From contig USNJ01000097.1 of the NCBI GenBank assembly GCA_900556055.1, positions 1-7,708 on the forward strand: DNA of 7,708 nucleotides, in the 5' to 3' direction. The notes under the pieces were generated by a model. The model made no database searches and was not told the origin of the DNA. It was given only the letters and a program-made list of their open reading frames with translations. This DNA comes from an uncultured Ruminococcus sp. (GTDB lineage: Bacteria; Bacillota; Clostridia; Oscillospirales; Ruminococcaceae). The position numbers were made by a program, and so were the translations under genes. Positions 1 to 5,950 of the stretch are shown here, piece after piece (the stretch's first letter is position 1; every line of letters starts with the position of its first letter).

Positions 1-1
1 G

Positions 2-763
2 GGGTGGCGGAAGAAAGGCGAAGTTCCGAATATCTTCTGGGAGGAAGCCGCTAAGCTGTATGAGGAAATATTGCCTTATGACCAATCGTGCATCATTTCG
101 TTAATATCTGTATATTCAAGCCTTGGTGAACATAAAAAAGCCGAGAAGAAAGCCTCGGAACAGCCCGACCTTGAATTGTGCAGACAGGTTTTGCTGGGAA
201 ACCTGGGAAGTATCGGCAGCATAAATGATGATAAAAGAGCTGAACAATACCGCGGGAACGCAGTGCTGGAGCTTCTTCATGCTTTTCAAAAATCGCTGGA
301 CGAAGCGATAGTGTGCAATGCTGAATTGATGAATAGCCGTGAAGGACTGGAGATCCTTTTATTGACTCGGCAGCTGTTTGAAAAAATAGTGGGTACTGAG
401 TGCTGCGGATTTCACAGCGACTTATGTTTTATAAATATGGAATGCGTAAGGATCGCAAATAATATCGGGGATCATGAAGCTGCAATGGACTGTTTTGATT
501 CGGCGTTTGAGCATTTCAGAAAATTTGAACAGTGGAAAAACGGAAAGATACAAAAGTGGGAAGGGCAGAATGATGAAAACAGAAAGAACATGAGCAGCGA
601 TGAACATTTTTCTTCATCACTGCTGAGATCGGTAGATCCGTCAGATCATAAAGTGATCGTATGCGAGCCAAGCTTTTTGGAAAAGGCTGTGAATTCTTTT
701 CCGGAGAAGAAAAAGAAGATCATTACAGAAGATCCGAAGTATGCTTGTTTATTCGATTGCTGA
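2..763 (+). CDS. C-terminal part of a TPR-like helical protein, probably an HTH-TPR regulator (partial, 5' end outside)
   Basis: The frame is open from base 2 with no stop until TGA at 761-763, so the gene starts upstream of the window; a TTG at 71 is simply an internal Leu codon. The visible 253 residues are strongly helical and charged. Early segments look like TPR helices: WEEAAKLYEEILPYDQS, then a helix pair around LISVYSSLGEHKKAEKKASE. A later pair around residues 155-185 (NIGDHEAAMDCFDSAFEHF) has the same small/large spacing as a TPR unit. No catalytic motif, signal peptide or membrane segment is visible. In gut Firmicutes, proteins of this kind usually carry an N-terminal XRE-type helix-turn-helix followed by TPR repeats; that part would lie outside, so the regulator call is inference. 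It could also be a plain TPR protein. No convincing terminator follows the stop. Confidence 0.6.
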   Translation, partial: GWRKKGEVPNIFWEEAAKLYEEILPYDQSCIISLISVYSSLGEHKKAEKKASEQPDLELCRQVLLGNLGSIGSINDDKRAEQYRGNAVLELLHAFQKSLDEAIVCNAELMNSREGLEILLLTRQLFEKIVGTECCGFHSDLCFINMECVRIANNIGDHEAAMDCFDSAFEHFRKFEQWKNGKIQKWEGQNDENRKNMSSDEHFSSSLLRSVDPSDHKVIVCEPSFLEKAVNSFPEKKKKIITEDPKYACLFDC

Positions 764-932
764 TCCTGCATGATCGGTAATGCTGCGTTGGGGTGTTCGG
801 CGGATTTCTGATTATCGGTCAATAAAAGATCCCGACACCTTAACGTGACGGCGGAAAATCGTCCGAGGCATTGATAAAAGCTTGTATTTCCCACTATCCT
901 GCTTAACATTATCGTTGTTTTTTCATTATCCC

Positions 933-961
933 TTGAAAAATCGGATCAAATATGTTATAAT
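933..961 (+). promoter_or_regulatory. Sigma-A promoter of the Rpn-family gene
   Basis: A -35 box TTGAAA (933-938) is followed after exactly 17 bases by a perfect -10 box TATAAT (956-961). The predicted start of transcription is near 968, giving a short leader of about 23 bases. The nuclease gene therefore appears to have its own promoter and need not be co-transcribed with the TPR-like gene upstream. Confidence 0.8.
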
Positions 962-974
962 AAATACAGCAAAC

Positions 975-982
975 AAGGAGGT
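975..982 (+). promoter_or_regulatory. Strong ribosome binding site AAGGAGGT
   Basis: AAGGAGGT is a full anti-Shine-Dalgarno match, ending 8 bases before the ATG at 991. It fixes the start of the Rpn-family gene. Confidence 0.85.
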
Positions 983-990
983 AATTTTCT

Positions 991-1806
991 ATGGCAAGAG
1001 ATGTAGTGTCCGCAAAGCTCGATATAATTTTCAAAAAGCTTTTCACCGAAAATGAGGATATGCTTCATTCCTTTGTGGCAAGCATGCTCGATGTACCGCA
1101 GGAAAGCATCTCCGAAATAAAAATAACAAATCCGGAACTTCCGCCCGAAACCCTTGCGGGAAAGTTCAGCCGTCTTGATCTTAGTCTGAGAGTAGATAAC
1201 CGTCTTGTCAATGTGGAAATTCAGGTCAAAAATGACACTGATTATCGTGACAGAACACTGTTTTACTGGGCAAAGCTCTATTCATCGGAACTGAAAAGCG
1301 GTGAGGATTACAGCGAACTCAAACAGACCATAACAATAAATATTATCAACTTCAATATGTTTTCGGGTGATGATTATCATACCGAAGTTGCGGCAATAAT
1401 AAAGGGTACAGATGAAGTATTTTCCGATAAGTTCAGCATACATTTCTTTGAACTCAAAAAGGTAGGCAAGAAACCCGATCCGAAGAACAGCCGTAAGCTG
1501 TGGCTTCAGTTTATCAATGCCGATAGCGAGGAGGAATTTGAGATGATCAGTCAGACAAATATCCCGATAATGCAGAAAGCTGTAAATGTTATTTATGATA
1601 TGTCCGAGGACACAAGGATAAGGGAGATCGCCCGCCTACGTGAAAAGGCTTTGCATGATGAGGCTTCGGCTATAAAGAATGCTAAAATGGAGGGCGAAGC
1701 AATTGGCGTTGTAAAAGGCATAGCCAAAGAAAGAGCCGATGCCATAGCCAAAATGAAAGCCCTTGGATTCACGGAAGAACAGATCAGGAGCATCTATCCG
1801 CAGTAA
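991..1806 (+). CDS. Rpn family PD-(D/E)XK nuclease / transposase-like protein
   Basis: A 271-residue protein of the Rpn (recombination-promoting nuclease) / PDDEXK_2 'transposase' family. The N-terminal half carries the family pattern: DIIFKKLFTEN at 11-21, then the nuclease core with Asp63 (SRLDLSLRV) and Glu76-x-Gln78-x-Lys80 (VEIQVK). The E-x-Q form of the (D/E)XK motif is normal for this family, and all core residues are present, so the enzyme should be active. YRDRTLFYWAKLY (85-97) and the conserved INIINFNMF strand (116-124) follow. The C-terminus (about 205-271) is helical, with a Lys/Glu/Ala-rich stretch and a short terminal segment ALGFTEEQIRSIY. Characterised Rpn proteins are Mg-dependent DNA endonucleases that promote RecA-independent recombination; related genes are common in many copies in Ruminococcus-like genomes. 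The length is typical and the gene looks intact. It has its own promoter and ribosome binding site and ends before a strong hairpin. Confidence 0.9.
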   Translation: MARDVVSAKLDIIFKKLFTENEDMLHSFVASMLDVPQESISEIKITNPELPPETLAGKFSRLDLSLRVDNRLVNVEIQVKNDTDYRDRTLFYWAKLYSSELKSGEDYSELKQTITINIINFNMFSGDDYHTEVAAIIKGTDEVFSDKFSIHFFELKKVGKKPDPKNSRKLWLQFINADSEEEFEMISQTNIPIMQKAVNVIYDMSEDTRIREIARLREKALHDEASAIKNAKMEGEAIGVVKGIAKERADAIAKMKALGFTEEQIRSIYPQ

Positions 1807-1857
1807 ATTTTGGAAATATCTAAGGACACACCGAATAAATCTTCCAAAACTGAGGAA

Positions 1858-1893
1858 AAGGCCCGTATCAGTCAGATGACCGATACGGGCCTT
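1858..1893. terminator. Intergenic hairpin, probable bidirectional terminator
   Basis: A perfect 12-bp stem, AAGGCCCGTATC (1858-1869) with GATACGGGCCTT (1882-1893), encloses a 12-base loop that can pair further (GTC/GAC). It lies between the convergent Rpn and AraC genes. On the minus strand the stem runs straight into TTCCTC, while on the plus strand a T5 run (1913-1917) starts about 20 bases past the stem. The stem is very stable but neither U tract is ideal. A separate 8-bp inverted repeat TTTTGGAA/TTCCAAAA lies at 1808-1815 and 1842-1849. Confidence 0.7.
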
Positions 1894-1959
1894 ACGATCT
1901 ATCTTTTTATCCGCAAACCGTACAACAGCAAATCTCCATCAAAGCTCCTCCATGTCCGA

Positions 1960-2952
1960 TCACAACAGACCTGACACTTTTTTTCTTTTCCGATATTCAG
2001 TCGGCGGCAGACCGAACTTCCGCCGGAAAGCAGATGCAAATTTACTCTGGCTCTCATATCCCACGCTGCCCGCGATCTCTATTATGGGCAACTCGGTTTT
2101 TTGAAGAAGCTCCGCTGCGTACATCATGCGCTTGTGCGTTGTGTACCGTGCAATGCTCTGCCCGAATACGCCGAAAAAGTAATTCTTGATACTGCCTTCA
2201 CTGATGCCGAACTGCAAGGAAAATTCATGCACAGTATGTGAATGTGACAGGTCGGCTGCAATGATCGCTTCTATCTGTCTTGCAATCTCTACCTGAAAAC
2301 GCGTGTAATAGACCGAATTGCCTTCCTTTGGCAGCAAGCGGTCATACAAAAGCATGGCAAGCAGATCGATCACCCCCGTTTTCATTCCGACTTTGCTTGC
2401 AGGATTGCCCTCGCTTTGCAGTACATACAGCTTTTTCAGCAGTTCCGAAGCAGGCGGCAATGCAGCGATGAATGTATCTCCGCCCTTACAATAATGCTCA
2501 CTGAGCTTCTCTATATTAAGTCCGAAATGATCACGCAGTACCGCAACGCCGTCCCGAGCCGCTTCGGGATCAATAAACAGTTCGATCCCCTCATACAGTC
2601 CGCCGGGATAGACATATTGATCCTGTGCAAATTTCTCCGTAAGGGAGATCTGCCCTGCGGAGAGAAACACACTCTTGTTGTCATTCAGCATTAGCTCACA
2701 TCTGCCGCGAATACAGTAGTTGATGATAAGCGGACCATTGGCATCGGGAGTTGATTTTCGGAGCTTCGGTGCAGGCCACGATGCCGAATGCACCTCTATC
2801 ACAGCCAAAGTGACCCCTTCAAACAAAGGCATAAACTGCATTCTGCCGTTTCCTTTCTCCGTTGACAGGATCAGCTCCGCATATTCTTCATTTGTGTTTA
2901 TGCTGACGCCGGGAAGGCAGCAGCATTCTCTGAGTATTTCGGCTGTATTCAT
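1960..2952 (-). CDS. AraC family transcriptional regulator of the adjacent ECF transporter
   Basis: A 330-residue protein with the classical AraC/XylS DNA-binding domain at about 225-325. The first helix-turn-helix is near 239-262 (TVHEFSLQFGISEGSIKNYF) and the second near 288-312. The second carries the family signature, with I-E-I-A-x-x-V-G-Y (291-299), FxxAFRRKFG (305-314) and the closing P-x-x-YR (317-321). The N-terminal ~200 residues are presumably the effector-binding and dimerisation part. The stretch IINYCIRGRCELMLNDN and the YPGGLYEGIELFID segment (115-128) recall siderophore-responsive AraC regulators of the PchR/YbtA kind, a resemblance seen by eye only. The ATG at 2950-2952 is preceded by AAAGGA (2961-2966 on the plus strand) 8 bases away. 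The gene is transcribed away from the S-T-ATPase operon across a 152-bp shared control region, the usual layout for a local regulator. No strong sigma-A promoter is evident for this gene itself. Confidence 0.9.
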   Translation of the reverse strand: MNTAEILRECCCLPGVSINTNEEYAELILSTEKGNGRMQFMPLFEGVTLAVIEVHSASWPAPKLRKSTPDANGPLIINYCIRGRCELMLNDNKSVFLSAGQISLTEKFAQDQYVYPGGLYEGIELFIDPEAARDGVAVLRDHFGLNIEKLSEHYCKGGDTFIAALPPASELLKKLYVLQSEGNPASKVGMKTGVIDLLAMLLYDRLLPKEGNSVYYTRFQVEIARQIEAIIAADLSHSHTVHEFSLQFGISEGSIKNYFFGVFGQSIARYTTHKRMMYAAELLQKTELPIIEIAGSVGYESQSKFASAFRRKFGLPPTEYRKRKKVSGLL

Positions 2953-3008
2953 ATCGCAATTCCTTTCATATTTTCGATTTCATAATTCAATGTCATTTCG
3001 GGACTTGA

Positions 3009-3034
3009 TTGACTGTTCGGGATAGACTCTTCCG
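3009..3034. promoter_or_regulatory. Direct repeats overlapping the -35, candidate AraC operator
   Basis: TTGACTGTTCGG (3009-3020) and TAGACTCTTCCG (3023-3034) match at 9 of 12 positions with a 14-bp period, and the second copy contains the -35 box. A further TTCGGGA at 2997-3003 repeats exactly at 3016-3022. Direct repeats abutting the -35 are typical for AraC-type activators. Which of the overlapping repeats is the true half-site cannot be decided from one sequence. Confidence 0.4.
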
Positions 3035-3051
3035 ATACCGCCTGATATAAT
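3023..3051 (+). promoter_or_regulatory. Extended -10 promoter of the ECF operon
   Basis: A perfect -10 box TATAAT (3046-3051) is preceded by TG one base upstream (3043-3044), making an extended -10. At 17-bp spacing the -35 is the weak TAGACT (3023-3028). A stronger TTGACT at 3009-3014 is too far away (31 bp) to act as the -35. A poor -35 with overlapping repeats is what one expects of an activator-dependent promoter, consistent with control by the divergent AraC protein. A second TATAAT at 3082-3087 has no good -35. Confidence 0.65.
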
Positions 3052-3057
3052 ATGTTC

Positions 3058-3075
3058 TTAGATAGCAATAGCTAA
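3058..3075. promoter_or_regulatory. 18-bp imperfect palindrome at the predicted +1, candidate metal-repressor site
   Basis: TTAGATAGCAATAGCTAA pairs as TTAG-n-TA-nnnn-TA-n-CTAA, with 12 of 18 positions symmetric. It begins 7 bases after the -10 box, so it covers the predicted start of transcription, a classic repressor position. The TTAG...CTAA ends and overall size resemble DtxR/IdeR-type boxes. The assignment rests on resemblance only. Confidence 0.4.
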
Positions 3076-3092
3076 CCAAATTATAATATTTC

Positions 3093-3098
3093 GGAGGT
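3093..3098 (+). promoter_or_regulatory. Ribosome binding site GGAGGT of the S component gene
   Basis: GGAGGT ends 6 bases before the ATG at 3105 and fixes the operon's first start codon. Confidence 0.8.
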
Positions 3099-3104
3099 CA
3101 TATC

Positions 3105-3689
3105 ATGAACAATAAAATGCAGGCAAAAGGCCTGATCAACATAGGTCTGTTTACCGTTCTTTACTTCGTACTCGGTTGCTGTGTTGCGATCCCGATCGGT
3201 TTTGTACCGATTTTCCTGCCAATACTCGGTGCACTTTGGACGCTTATCACAGGCATTCCCTTTATGCTTTTTGCCGTAAGAGCCAAAAAATTCGGTATGG
3301 TAACCATTATGGCTGTCCTGTCGGGACTTCTTATGGGGCTTACGGGCATGGGCTTCTGGGGCATTCTGACAGGTGCTGTATTCGGCTTGCTCGGAGATCT
3401 TATTATGAAGTCAGGCAGCTATCAGAGTGTTAAAAAAACAATCTTCGGTTACGGTGTGTTCAGCCTTTGGATGGTCGGTACATATATCCCGATGTATTTT
3501 ATGGTTGAACAATCCCGCGCCGATTTTGCGAAGAGCTTCGGCGATGAATATGCCGATAAAGTTATGTCGGTCATGCCGATGTGGAGCATCATTCCGGTCA
3601 TCGCAGCAATTTTCCTTTTTGCGCTGCTCGGAGGACTGATCGGCAAGGCAATTCTCAAAAAGCACTTTGCCAAAGCCGGTATCGTCTGA
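3105..3689 (+). CDS. ECF transporter substrate-binding (S) component, MptD / Trep_Strep type
   Basis: A 194-residue very hydrophobic protein with about six membrane segments, near 10-30, 33-58, 64-82, 84-101, 113-133 and 160-182, the size and topology of ECF S components. The order of the segments, the MKSGSYQSVKKTIFGYGVF stretch (101-119) between membrane spans 4 and 5, and the C-terminal KKHFAKAGIV fit the Trep_Strep family, annotated as 'MptD family putative ECF transporter S component'. In the membrane it would bind the substrate and dock on the T protein. It is first in an operon with its own T and ATPase genes, so this is a dedicated (group II-like) rather than shared ECF module. The cargo of this family is not firmly established. 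The AraC neighbour and a possible metal-repressor site make iron, heme or siderophore an attractive guess. Its TGA overlaps the next ATG (TGATG). Confidence 0.82.
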   Translation: MNNKMQAKGLINIGLFTVLYFVLGCCVAIPIGFVPIFLPILGALWTLITGIPFMLFAVRAKKFGMVTIMAVLSGLLMGLTGMGFWGILTGAVFGLLGDLIMKSGSYQSVKKTIFGYGVFSLWMVGTYIPMYFMVEQSRADFAKSFGDEYADKVMSVMPMWSIIPVIAAIFLFALLGGLIGKAILKKHFAKAGIV

Positions 3690-4417
3690 TGGATAAGCTC
3701 ACATACACCGCAAAACGCCGAGGATTATTGCTTGATCCCCGCACAAAGCTATTTATGCTGATCACCGTAACGTCGCTGATGCTGTCAACAGGCAACAGCG
3801 GCGTTATGAATATTGTAAAGCCTGTGCTGAGCATAATCCCGTTTGTACTCCTGCTGAGCGAACGGAAATGGAAAACGGCTGCAAAATATCTTGTATTGTA
3901 TATCGCCTGCTTTGCACTCGAACGTGTGGCGCTGCATATGCTGTCTGGCATAGCGTCCTTTGTCCTGCTTGCCGTATGCTCGGTCATGACACGCTTTGCA
4001 CCGGGATTTATGATGGGAGCATTCCTGATCGCAACGACCTCGGTAAGTGATTTTATTGCCGCAATGAAGCGTATGCACATCACAGAAAAGATCGTCATAC
4101 CCCTGTCGGTGATCTTTCGCTTTTTTCCAACGATTGGGGAGGAAAACGCCGCCATTCGGGACGCCATGCGTATGCGAGGTATCCGTTTCGGTGGGAAGCA
4201 CCCCGGAAAAATGATTGAATACCGACTGATACCGCTGATGATCTCCGTCGTGAAAATCGGTGACGAGCTGTCTGCCGCAGCACTTACAAGGGGACTTGGT
4301 GCGCCTGTAAAGCGGACGGACATATGTAAAATAGGGTTTCACATACAGGACATCATCATGTTCATTCTGTGCATTGCAGGCTTTGTGCTGACCCTTGGAA
4401 GCAGGTGGTTTTCATGA
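3689..4417 (+). CDS. ECF transporter transmembrane (T) component, CbiQ/EcfT family
   Basis: A 242-residue integral membrane protein. The N-terminal LDPRTKLFMLI (15-25) is the usual CbiQ/EcfT opening before the first membrane helix. Hydrophobic segments follow near 21-56, 66-99 and 103-123, with a last one near 220-237. The cytoplasmic part carries the two coupling motifs that touch the ATPases: AMRMRG (159-164) and ALTRG (198-202), both keeping the essential Arg-Gly. The T protein links the S component to the ATPases and passes on the motion from ATP hydrolysis. I place the start at ATG 3689 rather than the in-frame ATG at 3581. The longer version would lie inside the S gene, and its extra 36 residues are polar and unlike the family. 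No good ribosome binding site precedes 3689, so it probably depends on translational coupling through the 1-base TGATG overlap. Confidence 0.88.
   Translation: MDKLTYTAKRRGLLLDPRTKLFMLITVTSLMLSTGNSGVMNIVKPVLSIIPFVLLLSERKWKTAAKYLVLYIACFALERVALHMLSGIASFVLLAVCSVMTRFAPGFMMGAFLIATTSVSDFIAAMKRMHITEKIVIPLSVIFRFFPTIGEENAAIRDAMRMRGIRFGGKHPGKMIEYRLIPLMISVVKIGDELSAAALTRGLGAPVKRTDICKIGFHIQDIIMFILCIAGFVLTLGSRWFS
4403..4408 (+). promoter_or_regulatory. Ribosome binding site AGGTGG before the ATPase gene
   Basis: AGGTGG lies inside the end of the T gene and ends 5 bases before ATG 4414. It supports that start over the in-frame ATG at 4369. Confidence 0.6.
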
Positions 4418-5865
4418 TAGAAATAAAAAATGTTTCATTTCGATACAAATCAGACATTGCCGCAGGCGGGATAGAAAACATCAGCCTGTCAGTTCCCGAT
4501 GGGCAGACCGTTGTTCTCTGCGGCGAGAGCGGCTGCGGAAAAACAACGCTCACACGGCTGATAAACGGTCTGATACCGCACTATTTTGAGGGTGAACTGA
4601 GCGGCAGCGTGATCATCGACGGATACAATGTCTCGGAGCAGCCGCTTTATAATACCGCAAATCTCGTCGGCAGTGTTTTTCAGAACCCTCGTTCGCAGTT
4701 TTTCAATGTAGACACCACAAGCGAGCTTTCGTTCGGCTGTGAAAACCTCGGAATGCCGAAGGACGAGATCCTGCAAAGGCTGCATAAAACCGTTTCGGCA
4801 CTCAAAATAGAAAAGCTTCTTGACCGCAGTATTTTTGATCTCTCAGGCGGAGAAAAGCAAAAAATTGCCTGCGGCGGAGCGTTTATGATGGATCCGCAGG
4901 TGTTTGTGCTGGACGAGCCGTCCTCAAACCTCGATTCCGATTCTATCGCCGATCTGCGTGAAACCGTTGCGTATCTGAAATCAACGGGAAAGACTGTCAT
5001 TCTTTCCGAACACAGGCTGTATTATATGCACGGGATAGCTGACCGATATATTTATATCAAGGACGGCAAAATTGTCGGCGACTATACCGCCGAACAGTTT
5101 GAGTGCATCTCGGAAGCGGAACGCCGCAGAATGGGTTTGCGTACAAACAGACTATCCGCATTGACTTTCAATGACGGGACATTGCACTCGCCGATCTCGG
5201 CTCAGCTTTCGGATTTATGCTTCGCCTATAAAAATGCCCCGAAAACACTCAAAATCGCTTCTGCAAATATTCCTTACGGAGGGATCGTCGGGATCATCGG
5301 ACACAATGGTGCGGACAAAAGCACATTTTCACGCTGCTTCTGCGGCCTTGAAAAACGCTGCGGAACAGTCACAGTTAACGGCATATCCTACCGTTCACGG
5401 GAACGTCTCAAGAGATGCTACATGGTCATGCAGGACGTCGGACATCAGCTGTTTACCGAAAGCGTTCTTGACGAGGTGCTTATCAGCATGGCGGAGGAGA
5501 ATGAAAAAGATGCAGCCGCAATTCTTGAAAGGCTTGACCTTGCAGCACTTTCCGACCGTCACCCCGCTTCCCTGTCGGGCGGACAGAAGCAAAGGCTTGC
5601 CATCGCTTCTGCCGTTGCCGCCGAGCGTTCCGTGATATTTCTGGACGAGCCGACAAGCGGCTTAGATTATCGGCATATGATGGAGGTAGCCGAGCTTCTG
5701 AAAGCATTGCGTGCAAGCGGAAAAACAGTATATGTCATTACGCACGACCCTGAGCTTATCTGCGAATGCTGTACCGACATCATTCATCTCGAAAACGGAG
5801 ATATAAAAGAAACCTACCCGATGAACGCCGAAGGAGCGGATAAAATACGACTTTTTTCCGCATAG
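4414..5865 (+). CDS. ECF transporter ATP-binding protein with two fused ABC domains
   Basis: A 483-residue protein made of two ABC ATPase domains in tandem, equivalent to the A and A' subunits of an ECF transporter. Domain 1 (about 1-225) is complete: Walker A GESGCGKT (37-44), Q-loop Gln90, signature LSGGEKQK (143-150), Walker B VFVLDEP ending with Asp167-Glu168, D-loop SNLD, and His200. Domain 2 (about 262-483) has Q-loop Gln340, signature LSGGQKQR (387-394), Walker B Asp411-Glu412 and His444. Its Walker A, however, reads GHNGADKST (296-304), with Asp301 in place of the invariant Gly before Lys302. The protein sits on the inner face of the membrane and drives uptake through the T component. 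The ATG at 4414 overlaps the T gene stop by 4 bases (ATGA); starting at 4369 would add 15 residues not expected in the family. It is the last gene of the operon. No clear terminator follows in the 85 bases before the convergent gene. Confidence 0.92.
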   Translation: MIEIKNVSFRYKSDIAAGGIENISLSVPDGQTVVLCGESGCGKTTLTRLINGLIPHYFEGELSGSVIIDGYNVSEQPLYNTANLVGSVFQNPRSQFFNVDTTSELSFGCENLGMPKDEILQRLHKTVSALKIEKLLDRSIFDLSGGEKQKIACGGAFMMDPQVFVLDEPSSNLDSDSIADLRETVAYLKSTGKTVILSEHRLYYMHGIADRYIYIKDGKIVGDYTAEQFECISEAERRRMGLRTNRLSALTFNDGTLHSPISAQLSDLCFAYKNAPKTLKIASANIPYGGIVGIIGHNGADKSTFSRCFCGLEKRCGTVTVNGISYRSRERLKRCYMVMQDVGHQLFTESVLDEVLISMAEENEKDAAAILERLDLAALSDRHPASLSGGQKQRLAIASAVAAERSVIFLDEPTSGLDYRHMMEVAELLKALRASGKTVYVITHDPELICECCTDIIHLENGDIKETYPMNAEGADKIRLFSA

Positions 5866-5950
5866 AAGCATAGATCGTTTGGCTTGACGGGCATGACATT
5901 CAGCATGATCTGAAGTATTCCGATAATATCTTCTGTGTCTGCACTTCTGT

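Noticed and set aside
646..909. Minus-strand open frame of 87 codons overlapping the end of the TPR-like gene and the following gap
   Set aside because: No ribosome binding site, no recognisable motif, and more than a third is antisense to a real gene. The 764-932 gap otherwise shows only weak inverted repeats (around 793-840) with bulges and no T tract.
3581..3688. Earlier in-frame start for the T component
   Set aside because: It lies inside the S gene and adds a polar stretch unlike the family; the TGATG junction at 3687-3691 marks the real start.
3655..4342. Long open frames on the minus strand opposite the T component gene (3655-4323 and 3785-4342)
   Set aside because: They lie wholly antisense to a clearly recognisable CbiQ/EcfT protein. 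Their translations are Ser/Arg- or His/Cys-rich without family motifs.
5866..5950. Hairpin GAAGTATT/AATATCTTC near 5912-5933 as a terminator between the ECF operon and the AAA gene
   Set aside because: AT-rich 8-bp stem with a bulge and no U tract on either strand; too weak to call.
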